The notes under the pieces: generated by a model
The model's database searches: none
Told to the model about the DNA's origin: nothing
The model's input: the letters and a program-made list of their open reading frames with translations, nothing else
Assembly (NCBI RefSeq): GCF_004366635.1
Contig: NZ_SORN01000002.1
Location: 434,001-498,000 of the forward strand
Length of the DNA stretch: 64,000 bases
Direction: 5' to 3'
DNA from: Roseinatronobacter bogoriensis DSM 18756
GTDB taxonomy: Bacteria > Pseudomonadota > Alphaproteobacteria > Rhodobacterales > Rhodobacteraceae
Shown here: in pieces, positions 26,227 to 34,610 of the stretch
Layout of the letters: each line of letters starts with the position of its first letter
Numbering within the stretch: position 1 is the first letter of the stretch
Translations under genes and position numbers: made by a program

Positions 26227-26846
26227 CCTTGCTCCAAGGCCTTGATTATGCATCCGTATTCATTTTTGGCCTGACAGGGGCACTGGCAGCCAGCCGTGCG
26301 CAGCTGGATATTGTGGGCTTTGTGTTCTTGGCATGTTTGACTGCTGTTGGCGGCGGCACGTTGCGCGATGTCATCCTGAACCGCGATGCCGTGTTCTGGG
26401 TGGCCGATCCGGGAATGATCCTCTCTGGCTGTATCGCAGCGGTTCTTGTTTTCTTCACAGCCCATCTGCTGGAATCTCGCCTGCGTGCGCTGGAATGGCT
26501 GGATGCGCTTGCGCTTGGAGTTGCTGTGCCAGCCGGTGTCGGCGTCGCGCTTGGAATGACGCAAACCTGGCCGATTGTGGTCATCATGGGCATTGCGACA
26601 GGCACTTTCGGCGGGTTGATGCGCGATGTGGTCTGCAATGAGGTGCCGCTGATCCTGAAAAAGGGCGAGTTATACGCAACTGCGGCATTCGCGGGTGCCT
26701 TGGCTGCGGTTCTTGTGACCCTGCTTGGCGGCTCAACGCTTGTCGCACTGCTTGCATGCGGCGTGACAACCTTTGCGCTACGCGCGGGTTCCTTGCTGTT
26801 TGGGTGGTGCCTGCCCGTTTACAAAAGCCGCCCCCCGCGCAGCTAG
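26223..26846 (+). CDS. TRIC/UPF0126-type membrane protein (YicG-like)
   Basis: A 207-residue protein with about seven helices and two internally similar halves, each carrying the glycine-rich signature GGGTLRDVIL and GGLMRDVVCNE. This is the prokaryotic TRIC/UPF0126 family, homotrimeric cation channels in structural work and described as glycine transporter domains in databases. The start overlaps the rnhA stop by 4 bases. The substrate here is not shown by the sequence. Confidence 0.88.
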   Translation: MTLLQGLDYASVFIFGLTGALAASRAQLDIVGFVFLACLTAVGGGTLRDVILNRDAVFWVADPGMILSGCIAAVLVFFTAHLLESRLRALEWLDALALGVAVPAGVGVALGMTQTWPIVVIMGIATGTFGGLMRDVVCNEVPLILKKGELYATAAFAGALAAVLVTLLGGSTLVALLACGVTTFALRAGSLLFGWCLPVYKSRPPRS

Positions 26847-26854
26847 GCGCCCGT

Positions 26855-27094
26855 TCAGCGCCGCCCCTGATATTGCTGCCACAGCCAAAGCAATACCAGC
26901 GAGCCCAGCAATGCCAGCACGAATGCGCCAACCCAACTGGCCGAGGTCATCATAAACCGAAAGCCCATACCACCCACCACAGCCCCCAACACACCGATGA
27001 CCATTGCTGTCGGTAGGTCTGTGTCCATCCGCATCAGTCGTGTGGCCAAAACACCTGCCAAAGCCCCGATGACGACCAGCAAGATGACCGGCAT
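26855..27094 (-). CDS. GlsB/YeaQ/YmgE family small membrane protein
   Basis: A 79-residue hydrophobic protein with three helices and a glycine-rich centre (VIGVLGAVVGGMGF). It belongs to the GlsB/YeaQ/YmgE family, also called transglycosylase-associated, often induced by general stress. It lies 3 bases downstream of rlmN on the same strand and is likely co-transcribed. Confidence 0.82.
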   Translation of the reverse strand: MPVILLVVIGALAGVLATRLMRMDTDLPTAMVIGVLGAVVGGMGFRFMMTSASWVGAFVLALLGSLVLLWLWQQYQGRR

Positions 27095-27097
27095 AAC

Positions 27098-28276
27098 CTA
27101 ATGCCCTACCTGAGCCGCAATCTCGGCCCGCGAAAGGCGTCCGCGGTCTGTCGCGGATTTCAACTGACCACACGCGGCCATGATATCTTCGCCACGCGGT
27201 GTGCGGATGGGGCTGGCATAACCCGCCTTGTGGACAATGTCAGAGAATGCCTCGATCCGCGCCCAGTCCGACCGTTGATAAGGCGCGCCTGGCCATTCGT
27301 TAAACGGAATCAGGTTGATCTTTGCTGGAATGCCCGCGATCAGCTTGACCAGACGGCGCGCATCAGCGTCACTGTCGTTGACATCCTTCAGCATCACATA
27401 TTCGAACGTAATCCGCTCGGAATTAGACAGGCGCGGATATTCACGAAGAACGTCCAGCAATGCCTTGATATTCCAGCGCCTGTTGATTGGAACGAGTTTG
27501 TCACGCACCTCATCGGTTGTTGCGTGGAAGCTGATGGCAAGCAGACACCCAATCTCGCTTGCAGTGCGCGCAATCTCTGGCACCACCCCAGAAGTGGACA
27601 AGGTGATCCGACGGCGAGAGATCGAAAGCCCCTCGCCATCCATCACGACTTTCATTGCGTCGCGTACATTGTCGAAATTATACAGCGGCTCGCCCATACC
27701 CATCAGAACGACATTGCTTACAAGGCGAGATTCATCCTTGGGCGCGCCGGGAACAGGCCATTCACCCAGATCATCACGCGCGACCAGAACCTGGCCGACG
27801 ATTTCCGCCGGCGTCAGGTTGCGGACCAGTTTCTGAGTGCCAGTGTGGCAGAAAGTACATGTCAAAGTACAGCCAACTTGTGAAGAAATACAAAGTGTTC
27901 CACGGCTTTCTTCAGGTATGTAGACCGCTTCGACCTCGTGCCCGCCCGCAATGCGCAACAGGTATTTTCTTGTGCCATCTTCCGAAACCTGACGGGTCAC
28001 GATTTCAGGGCGCGAAATTTCGAAATTCTCGGCAAGCTGGGCGCGATAGGCTTTTGCAAGATTGGTCATAACCCCGAAATCCTGCACACCCCAGTGATAG
28101 ATCCACTGCCAGATCTGCCCCACACGCATCTTGGCCTGTTTTTCCGGGGTGCCCATTGCGATCAGGGCCTCCGCCATCTGGTCGCGGGTCATACCCACAA
28201 GATTGCGCTTGCTCCCCTCTGCCGGTTTACGCGGCAGGGTCAGAACGTCCTGTGTGATCGGGGCATCTAAGCGCAT
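27098..28276 (-). CDS. rlmN: 23S rRNA (adenine-2503-C2)-methyltransferase RlmN
   Basis: A 392-residue radical SAM enzyme that methylates A2503 of 23S rRNA and A37 of some tRNAs. The cluster motif is C136-x3-C140-x2-C143 (GCTLTCTFC). The methyl-carrying Cys is in the C-terminal DIMAACGQL (about C369). VVLMGMGEPLYNFDNV is the conserved SAM-binding stretch. It is followed by the GlsB-like gene. Its cluster would depend on the Fe-S carriers noted at 16207. Confidence 0.97.
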   Translation of the reverse strand: MRLDAPITQDVLTLPRKPAEGSKRNLVGMTRDQMAEALIAMGTPEKQAKMRVGQIWQWIYHWGVQDFGVMTNLAKAYRAQLAENFEISRPEIVTRQVSEDGTRKYLLRIAGGHEVEAVYIPEESRGTLCISSQVGCTLTCTFCHTGTQKLVRNLTPAEIVGQVLVARDDLGEWPVPGAPKDESRLVSNVVLMGMGEPLYNFDNVRDAMKVVMDGEGLSISRRRITLSTSGVVPEIARTASEIGCLLAISFHATTDEVRDKLVPINRRWNIKALLDVLREYPRLSNSERITFEYVMLKDVNDSDADARRLVKLIAGIPAKINLIPFNEWPGAPYQRSDWARIEAFSDIVHKAGYASPIRTPRGEDIMAACGQLKSATDRGRLSRAEIAAQVGH

Positions 28277-28311
28277 ACCGGCCTCTTTTCGGTTGAAACA
28301 TTCATGGCATA

Positions 28312-28346
28312 TAGCAAAGCCGCCCAGGTTTTACAGCCCGGGCGGC
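28312..28346 (-). terminator. Terminator after the ialB-like gene
   Basis: A stem of 7 bp with a mismatch and 2 more pairs (28319-28325 with 28340-28346), followed on the minus strand by a short T-run and located 25 bases past the stop at 28371. Confidence 0.75.
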
Positions 28347-28370
28347 GCGAAATTCGCTGACCAGCGCTGA

Positions 28371-28910
28371 TTATTCAGCGCATTGGCGCGACGCTTCTTG
28401 TGATGCCGCAGTAAAACCGAACAGCGAGAAGGTGTCGCGCGTATTCGTCCCGCGCGATGACCGGGCAGATACGACAGCATCTGCGCCTGCACGCATCGCA
28501 GCAAAAATACGCTGGTCTTCCTCAGGCGATCCCGCCCAAGCCCATTCACCATCCACAAAGAGTTGGAACTCATTTGAGCCGATGGTCACATCAACAGTCG
28601 AATCTGCTGCGAAAGGATAGCCGCCAGTGAATGAAATTTCGGGTGTATCGCTACCTGGGCGATATGTGGCAAATAGCAAAATATCACCGCGCCTTACCTG
28701 AACAGGCTGGCCACCACGCGTGTTGACAGTTTCGCGCGGCGCGGAAACTGTCCAGCATTCCTTCGGGCTCTCCTCGACGAAGACGCTCCAATCCGTTTCT
28801 GCTGCGACGCGATTGCTGGATTCCTGTGCCTGTACAGCCGAGGCAAGCCCTGCCCCGTATACACCTGCGGCCAGTGCAAGCGTCGATCCGAATTGCCTCA
28901 GTGACATCAT
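28371..28910 (-). CDS. Invasion-associated locus B (IalB) family periplasmic protein
   Basis: A 179-residue secreted protein. Residues 1-28 form a signal peptide ending in AVQA. The mature part has the IalB pattern WSVFVEESPKECWTVSAPRE, a beta-rich middle and a final Cys. The family was named in Bartonella, but in free-living Rhodobacteraceae several copies occur and the function is unknown. A frame reaching 29207 exists; the signal peptide and the ATG pair at 28910/28907 argue for the short form, although the ribosome-binding site (ggagg) is somewhat distant. It is divergent from the asparaginase gene. Confidence 0.82.
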   Translation of the reverse strand: MMSLRQFGSTLALAAGVYGAGLASAVQAQESSNRVAAETDWSVFVEESPKECWTVSAPRETVNTRGGQPVQVRRGDILLFATYRPGSDTPEISFTGGYPFAADSTVDVTIGSNEFQLFVDGEWAWAGSPEEDQRIFAAMRAGADAVVSARSSRGTNTRDTFSLFGFTAASQEASRQCAE

Positions 28911-29085
28911 TTGCTGCCATGCCTCCAATTGACCCGGCCCCGATTTTGCGCCACGCATGCCGATAGCATTCCCGCAGCGAGTGGACCTTCCATGATGTGT
29001 CTTATCGTCTAGATGGCGGAAATTCAAAGCCCCATTGGCAATAAATCGCGCAGGCGTGAGCAGTTGTGCAGCAGGAGAGAATGAA

Positions 29086-30105
29086 ATGAGCAACAAAATG
29101 CCGAGCAATCCCAGCATCGACACTGGCGCTGTGCCACTGGTCGAATTATGGCGCGGCGACATTTTGGAAAGTCTGCATCGGGGACATGCAGTCGTCATGC
29201 GCCCCACAGGCGAAATTGTCGAAAGCTGGGGGCAGGCAGATGCAGTGATCTACCCCCGTTCAAGCTGCAAGATGGTTCAGGCGCTGCCCTTGCTGGAATC
29301 GGGTGCAGGGCGCGATCTGCTACCAGAGCACCTTGCGCTGGCCTGCGCCTCGCACCAAGGGGCAGAGATACATGTGGCCCGTGTTGCAAAATGGCTGGCA
29401 GATATCGGTTTGGGAGAAAGCGACCTTCGATGCGGCTGCCAGGACCCGCAGGATATCGCGCAGCGCGACCACCTGATCAAGACTGACCGCCAGCCCTGCC
29501 AATTGCATAATAACTGCTCGGGCAAACATGCCGGTTTTCTGACGCTTAACCGTCACCTTGGTGATGATCCCGAATATACACTGCCGGACCATCCGGTTCA
29601 GCAAGCCGTGCGTCAGACATTCGAAGAGGTGACAGGCATGACCTCACCCGGATTCGGCATAGACGGTTGTTCCGCGCCAAATTTTGCGACCAGCCTGTCT
29701 GCACTGGCCTTTGCCATGGCGCAATTTGCGGCCGCATCTGAAACGGGTGACGGTCGGTCGCGGGCAATGACCGCGCTTCGAGAGGCCATGATCCAGCACC
29801 CGGATCTGGTTGCAGGCGAAACACGCGCCTGCACTGATTTGATGCGCGCAATGGGTGGGCGCGCTGCGATTAAAACCGGGGCAGAAGCGGTATTTGTGGC
29901 GATCCTGCCCCAGCAGGGCCTCGGGATTGCGCTAAAGATCGTTGACGGCGGTGTTCGCGCAGCAGAAGCGGCGATCACAGCACTTTTGATCCGACATGGT
30001 GTGCTAAGTCCGGAACACCCCATTGTCCAAAAATATCTTGGCCCCCTGTATAGCAGGCGCGGTTTGCACGCTGGGCATGTCTGCACCGCACCGGGTTTTT
30101 CATGA
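29086..30105 (+). CDS. Asparaginase, Rhizobium etli (PF06089) type
   Basis: A 339-residue cytoplasmic asparaginase of the family typified by the thermolabile enzyme of Rhizobium etli, unrelated to E. coli AnsA/B and structurally allied to serine beta-lactamases. Key stretches are YPRSSCKMVQALPLLESG (with the SxxK-like pair), NNCSGKHAGFLTL and IKTGAEAVFVAILPQQGLG. It converts L-asparagine to aspartate and ammonia. The frame is open from 29035, but ATG 29086 has aggaga 7 bases upstream. Alone on its strand, divergent from the ialB-like gene. Confidence 0.9.
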   Translation: MSNKMPSNPSIDTGAVPLVELWRGDILESLHRGHAVVMRPTGEIVESWGQADAVIYPRSSCKMVQALPLLESGAGRDLLPEHLALACASHQGAEIHVARVAKWLADIGLGESDLRCGCQDPQDIAQRDHLIKTDRQPCQLHNNCSGKHAGFLTLNRHLGDDPEYTLPDHPVQQAVRQTFEEVTGMTSPGFGIDGCSAPNFATSLSALAFAMAQFAAASETGDGRSRAMTALREAMIQHPDLVAGETRACTDLMRAMGGRAAIKTGAEAVFVAILPQQGLGIALKIVDGGVRAAEAAITALLIRHGVLSPEHPIVQKYLGPLYSRRGLHAGHVCTAPGFS

Positions 30106-30207
30106 CAGGACTGTGATGGAGCAAATCGTGCTGCAACGCGGCGAGTTGCCTTTTACAACATCTCGCCTTGGTATATGCAGTGAAGCTTTTAAGGAGGGAA
30201 TGCCACC

Positions 30208-30441
30208 ATGTTCAGGTTTCTGTTCGGCAACAAAGCCAGCGCAGCGCAAATGAAGCGTGAAACACAACGCGAAACGATCGAGCGGGCACAGAAAGAAATC
30301 AACGAGATACTTGCAACGCTGACACCCAAGGCGCGAATCACAATTTACCCTGAAGAAGGTACTTTCGCCATCGAGCTTCCAGAACAGATGCCGGATGAAG
30401 CGAAAGCCCTGCCTGCGCCCACGACCGAGACGGCGGGCTGA
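30208..30441 (+). CDS. Small charged protein of unknown function
   Basis: A 77-residue protein. The start (MFRFLFGNKASAAQMKRE) is followed by a charged helix (QRETIERAQKEINEILATL) and a short beta-like stretch (ARITIYPEEGTFAIELPEQ), ending in a Pro/Ala/Thr tail. I do not recognise a family. Coding is supported by the strong Shine-Dalgarno aaggaggg 8-15 bases before the ATG and by the terminator directly after. It is convergent with rpsI. Confidence 0.72.
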   Translation: MFRFLFGNKASAAQMKRETQRETIERAQKEINEILATLTPKARITIYPEEGTFAIELPEQMPDEAKALPAPTTETAG

Positions 30442-30491
30442 CAACAGGCATCTGGGCCTGATCAAACGCTCTCGTTCGTTACGCGCAATGC

Positions 30492-30523
30492 AAAACGCCC
30501 GCTGCGAAAGCTGCGGGCGTTTT
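30492..30523. terminator. Bidirectional terminator between the 30208 gene and rpsI
   Basis: An 11-bp stem (30492-30502 with 30513-30523) with A-run and T-run on its outer ends and an inner GAAA tetraloop closed by two GC pairs. It can stop transcripts from both sides. Confidence 0.9.
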
Positions 30524-30543
30524 GTTGTGATATATACTCGAAA

Positions 30544-31023
30544 TCAGCGCTTCGAGAACTGGAAGCTACGACGTGCTTTCGCCTTGCCGTATTTCTTACG
30601 CTCCACAACACGGCTGTCGCGTGTCAGGAAGCCCGCGGCTTTCAGCGACCCACGCAGAGCCGGGTCAAACAGTTGCAACGCTTTCGAGATACCGTGCTTG
30701 ACAGCACCGGCCTGCCCCGAAAGTCCACCGCCCTTGACCGTTGCATTCACATCGAACTGGTCAACAACGCCTGCAACCTGAAACGGCTGACGCAGGATCA
30801 TTTGCAAGACCGGGCGCGCAAAATATTCGCTCATCTGCTTGCCATTGACAGTTACCTTGCCAGAACCGGGCTTGATCCAGACGCGGGCAACCGCATCCTT
30901 GCGCTTGCCTGTTGCATAGGCACGGCCCAGGTCGTCACGAACGGGTTCGCGTGCAGGCGCTTCATCTTCAACCGGCGTAACGGCGGATTTCAGATCGTCG
31001 AGGGTTTTGAGATCTTCAGCCAT
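30544..31023 (-). CDS. rpsI: 30S ribosomal protein S9
   Basis: A 159-residue S9. The body has GRAYATGKRKDAVARVWIKPGSG, then GGLSGQAGAVKHGISKAL and the basic C-terminal tail KYGKAKARRSFQFSKR that reaches the P-site tRNA. The N-terminus has an acidic extension usual in alphaproteobacteria. An ATG at 31029 overlaps the rplM stop (ATGA), but a ggag ribosome-binding site is better spaced for the ATG at 31023. It is the second gene of the rplM-rpsI operon. Confidence 0.97.
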   Translation of the reverse strand: MAEDLKTLDDLKSAVTPVEDEAPAREPVRDDLGRAYATGKRKDAVARVWIKPGSGKVTVNGKQMSEYFARPVLQMILRQPFQVAGVVDQFDVNATVKGGGLSGQAGAVKHGISKALQLFDPALRGSLKAAGFLTRDSRVVERKKYGKAKARRSFQFSKR

Positions 31024-31025
31024 GA

Positions 31026-31487
31026 TCATGCACTCCGCGTATTTTTCTTGTTCATCGCGCGCACATCCAGCACTTCCGGCTGCTGTGCCTCATGCGGATG
31101 TTCCGTACCCGCATAGACGCGCAGATGCGTCATCTGCTGACGCGACAATGGCCCACCGGGCAGCATGCGCTTCACGGCCTGCATCACCACGCGTTCGGGG
31201 AAGCGCCCCTCTAGAATCTGGCCCGTGGTGCGCGATTTGATCCCGCCCGGATAGCCAGTGTGCCAATAGTTCGGCTTGTTGCGCTTGTTGCCCGTCAACT
31301 GCACCTTGTCGGCGTTGATGACGATAACATTGTCGCCCATATCCATATGGGGTGTGAAAGAAGCCTTGTGCTTGCCGCGCAAGCGCATGGCGATGATCGA
31401 GGCGAGGCGGCCCAGCACGATGCCTTCGGCATCGATGATGATCCATTTCTTCTCGATCTCTCCTGCTTTGAGAGAGTAGGTTTTCAT
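31026..31487 (-). CDS. rplM: 50S ribosomal protein L13
   Basis: A 153-residue L13 with the signature segments WIIIDAEGIVLGRLAS, DNVIVINADKVQLTGNK and RMLPGGPLSRQQMTHLRVY. The frame is open to 31514, but ATG 31487 gives the canonical MKTYSLKAGEIEKKW start. rpsI follows immediately. The operon promoter should lie in 31488-31600. Confidence 0.98.
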   Translation of the reverse strand: MKTYSLKAGEIEKKWIIIDAEGIVLGRLASIIAMRLRGKHKASFTPHMDMGDNVIVINADKVQLTGNKRNKPNYWHTGYPGGIKSRTTGQILEGRFPERVVMQAVKRMLPGGPLSRQQMTHLRVYAGTEHPHEAQQPEVLDVRAMNKKNTRSA

Positions 31488-31797
31488 GTCGTGACCCTGA
31501 CGTAAGTGATCCATTATTGCGCATCTCAGCGCGATGGCCCGCTTTTATTGATTTCAAAGGCCAAGTCAAGGGCCTGATGTTCCATTTAATACAGCAAAAA
31601 CAATTGCTTAAAATTATGGTATTATATTACCCCATTATTTACTACGCGTTTTGCCTGGGCGAACATGCAAGCCAGTGCCTTTGCAGATGAAAGCCAAATG
31701 GAACCGCACTCTGATCATGCGGTGCGTGCAGCAATGGACACTTGACAATATTCTTACCGATAGAAATAACGCTGACACACATTTTCGTGAGGCCATT
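31488..31797. other. Intergenic region between rplM and the ICMT-like gene
   Basis: About 310 bases, AT-rich between 31575 and 31640. The left side must hold the rplM-rpsI promoter. The right side holds a candidate plus-strand promoter at 31742-31770. Two upstream in-frame starts for the following gene (from 31651) exist, but the translated stretch shows no family features, so I leave it non-coding. Confidence 0.6.
31742..31770 (+). promoter_or_regulatory. Sigma-70-type promoter candidate for the ICMT-like gene
   Basis: A consensus -35 hexamer TTGACA (31742-31747) is followed after 17 bases by AATAAC (31765-31770). This places a start of transcription about 20 bases before the GTG at 31798 and supports that start. 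Confidence 0.6.
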
Positions 31798-32445
31798 GTG
31801 ACAGCGACGAATCCTGTTTTTACTAAAAGTAAAAAGTCAAAGAAATTAACATGGTGGGTGAAGAACCGGATCAACGCATTGCGAGTTGCTGCCGTGCTTC
31901 TCGTCCCATTTCTGGTTATGCTTCAGCCTGGTGTTTCACCTGCATCCCTATCTTTCGCGCTTATGGACATGGCTGGAATCCTGTTGGTGTTTGCCGGCGT
32001 GCTGGGCCGGTTCTGGTGCATTGTTTATATCGGCGGGCGCAAGTCAGAGGTCGTTTTTCAGGATGGTCCATATTCGATATGTCGACATCCGCTATACCTT
32101 TTCTCAACAATCGCGACACTTGGCTTGGGGCTGATGCTGGGCAGCATTGTGCTGTCTGTGCTGTTCGCCGGTATCGTGTATTTCATCCTCTCGCGCACGG
32201 CGAAGGGGGAAGAAAAGTACCTGCGGGCAGAGTTCGGGACCGACTACGACGATTATGCGGCCCGCGTCCCGCGGATCCTTCCCAATGCCGCTCTTTGGCA
32301 GACACAGCCATATGTGACGGCAGACCTCAAACATCTGAGGGGCAACTTCAAGGACGCGCTGGTCTTTATCATGTTGATCCCGGCCACCCGTATTATTGTA
32401 TGGCTGCGTGAAACATATGACCTTGGTTTCATTCCGATCTTCTGA
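31798..32445 (+). CDS. Isoprenylcysteine carboxyl methyltransferase-like membrane protein
   Basis: A 215-residue protein with four or five membrane helices. The stretch QDGPYSICRHPLYLFSTIATLGLGLMLGS and the later EEKYLRAEFGTDYDDYAARVPRILP are the hallmark of the ICMT/PEMT/NnrU-like superfamily of membrane methyltransferases, in which RHPLY and the E-x-x-L..FG..Y segment bind SAM. Bacterial members often act on lipids or small molecules; the substrate is unknown. Start chosen at GTG 31798 with gtgagg upstream and a fitting promoter; the open frame extends to 31651. Confidence 0.8.
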   Translation: MTATNPVFTKSKKSKKLTWWVKNRINALRVAAVLLVPFLVMLQPGVSPASLSFALMDMAGILLVFAGVLGRFWCIVYIGGRKSEVVFQDGPYSICRHPLYLFSTIATLGLGLMLGSIVLSVLFAGIVYFILSRTAKGEEKYLRAEFGTDYDDYAARVPRILPNAALWQTQPYVTADLKHLRGNFKDALVFIMLIPATRIIVWLRETYDLGFIPIF

Positions 32446-32524
32446 CGCGATCAAAATACCTGAACCATGCCGCTGACGATCTACGGCTATGCGCTGCTAT
32501 AACCTGCTCGTCGAAACCAGAACG

Positions 32525-33310
32525 TCAGCGCAATTTAGGTGGATTGTTTGGGTCACTGCCCGGCGCTTGATTCTGGGCTGTTTCCGGTTCTCGTTGCGGC
32601 AGATCGAAACGCAAGCCCACACGCGCGCAATCTGCGGCGCGAAGGTCATCGGCATTCAGGAAAGTCACATCTAACATCCCTGCCTCAACGCCAGAAAAGC
32701 TCAACGCGGCTTGCACAGCGCGCGCAAGCGCGGCTTCCGCGCCGGGTGCCGGATCGACAATCGCAAGCATATGTCCCCGCGTGCCATTGTCATATTCTGC
32801 AAGAGTCAGATACGCCATGCGGGCCAGCCCCTCCATGCGCGCAAGGCGCTGGTCCAACGCCAATAGCAGGTTTTCAGGCAGACCTTTGGGCGGGTGCAAT
32901 GCTGTGACACGCGATTGTAATTCTTGAGGGCGCTCCAACAGCATCTGGGCCAACCACTCGATTATCTCAGGCGGCAGCAATCGCGATGACGGCGCAACGC
33001 CAAGGTTCAACCCCAGCCCCAGACCCTGCCCTGTCAGCATTTCGACCAATGCGCGGCCGGGCAAGGCCGCATAGGGCGCGGGCAGTCCGGTAAATTCGGT
33101 CAGGCGCGCTTCAGTATCAAAAGCCAGCACAATCGGCCCATCTTCCAGATCAAACACCTTTGGCTCGACCGCGTCCCCCTCGGCCTCGCGTTCCAGCAGC
33201 AAGAACATCTCTGCCTCGACCAGTCGAGAATAGTATTGCAGGCGCATCGCGCCATCGTCGGGCGCGGCTTCGGCGTTGGACCATGCAATATCGAGCAGCG
33301 TTTCTTCCAT
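32525..33310 (-). CDS. SseB family protein
   Basis: A 261-residue soluble protein. The N-terminal third (AMRLQYYSRLVEAEMFLLLEREAEGD, then PKVFDLEDGPIVLAFDTEARLTEFTG) matches the SseB N-terminal domain, a fold found in secretion chaperones and in many stand-alone proteins of unknown role. The C-terminal part (HMLAIVDPAPGAEAALARAVQAAL) resembles the SseB C-terminal domain. No type III secretion genes are near, so a general function is more likely. Start at ATG 33310 with aaagg upstream; a longer frame begins at 33325. Confidence 0.8.
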   Translation of the reverse strand: MEETLLDIAWSNAEAAPDDGAMRLQYYSRLVEAEMFLLLEREAEGDAVEPKVFDLEDGPIVLAFDTEARLTEFTGLPAPYAALPGRALVEMLTGQGLGLGLNLGVAPSSRLLPPEIIEWLAQMLLERPQELQSRVTALHPPKGLPENLLLALDQRLARMEGLARMAYLTLAEYDNGTRGHMLAIVDPAPGAEAALARAVQAALSFSGVEAGMLDVTFLNADDLRAADCARVGLRFDLPQREPETAQNQAPGSDPNNPPKLR

Positions 33311-33436
33311 TTTGCAGCCTTTCAAATGGTGCGAGTGCAGCTAAAGCGCCCAAGGCAGAATGGCAAGTGCGCAGCTGGCGGCTTGTATCTTGTGACAGGG
33401 GTTTCTATTACACATGTGAACAATATCGGAGCCGCC

Positions 33437-34363
33437 ATGCTGTCAAGCAGGACATCTGCCAGACCCCTGACAGGAATAACACTGAACCTGTGTGCGTTGC
33501 TGGTGCTGGTCAGTATGGCGGGTGTGGTCAAGGCCGTGTCCGCATATGTGCCGACCGGACAAGCCGTTTTCTCGCGGGCCTTCTTTTCGCTTCCGTTCAT
33601 CCTCATTTGGATTGCCCTGCAAGGGCCACTCATGGATGGGTTGCGCATGACACAGCCACGCCTGCATCTGCTGCGCGGCCTCGTTGGCTCTGCCACTTTG
33701 GGCATGAATTTCCTCGCCCTTTCGCTGTTGCCGTTACCCGAAGTGACGACAATCGGGTTTGCGGCACCAGTGCTGACTTTGGGCTTCGCGGTTGTGTTTC
33801 TGGGTGAAAAGGTGCGCCTGTTCCGCTGGACCGCTGTCGCAATAGGGCTGGCAGGGGTCATGATCGTGGTCTGGCCCCGCCTGTCGCTAGGTGGCACGGT
33901 GGATGAAATGGCACGTCTTGGTGCATTGATGGCCTTGGGGGCGGCAGTTTGCGCCGCCTTGGTCAAGATTATCGTTCGCCATATGGTCGCAACGGAGTCG
34001 ACCCCCTCGATCGTGTTCTGGTTTGCGGTGACGGCCAGTGCACTCTCTTTACTGACACTGCCTTTCGGCTGGGTCGTGCCATCCGGCAAGGTCATGGTAT
34101 TGCTGGTTCTCACAGGTGCCCTGGGCGGTGTGGGGCAATTGATGATGACCGCAAGCTACCGTTTTGCAGATGCCTCGGCTCTGGCACCTTTCTGGTATGC
34201 ACAACTGTTCTTTGCCAGCTTCATCGGCTACGCCTTTTTTGGCGAGATCCCGACCGGGCCGATGATTGCCGGGGCAACTCTGGTCATTGCATCTGGCCTG
34301 TTGATCCTGTGGCGCGAATCGCAACTCGGTCGAAAACCGCAGGAACGCCTGCCACATTCCTGA
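33437..34363 (+). CDS. EamA/DMT family transporter
   Basis: A 308-residue protein with ten hydrophobic helices and two EamA repeats (about 15-145 and 160-295). Typical segments are VFSRAFFSLPFILIW and the end-of-repeat FGEIPTGPMIAGATLVIASGLLILW. The family exports metabolites such as amino acids or nucleobases; the substrate is unknown. The frame is open to 33236 on the opposite side of the SseB-like gene, but ATG 33437 with ggag upstream is the sensible start. Confidence 0.88.
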   Translation: MLSSRTSARPLTGITLNLCALLVLVSMAGVVKAVSAYVPTGQAVFSRAFFSLPFILIWIALQGPLMDGLRMTQPRLHLLRGLVGSATLGMNFLALSLLPLPEVTTIGFAAPVLTLGFAVVFLGEKVRLFRWTAVAIGLAGVMIVVWPRLSLGGTVDEMARLGALMALGAAVCAALVKIIVRHMVATESTPSIVFWFAVTASALSLLTLPFGWVVPSGKVMVLLVLTGALGGVGQLMMTASYRFADASALAPFWYAQLFFASFIGYAFFGEIPTGPMIAGATLVIASGLLILWRESQLGRKPQERLPHS

Positions 34364-34610
34364 AGGACAGTTTCCGCAGTTGCCGCCGCTCTTATCTTGA
34401 ATAAGGCCGTAGTCGCTAGAAAGCCGCAACCGTGCAGAATTATTTTCCGAAATATAGCGTCAAGCGCTTAACGTTTCCTGTCCTGCCTGCGTGTTGTAAA
34501 CACGTGTCGCCTGCCAGCGCAGCCACAAAAGCCAGTTTGCCTTGCCTTGGCTGACTGCGCCGCCTATCTGCGCAGCAACACTCGCAAATCATCTCGCAAG
34601 GAGATTACTG

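Noticed and set aside
30208..30441. MinE-like protein
   Set aside because: Only the short hydrophobic N-terminus is similar in style; no MinC or MinD gene is adjacent and the rest does not fit.
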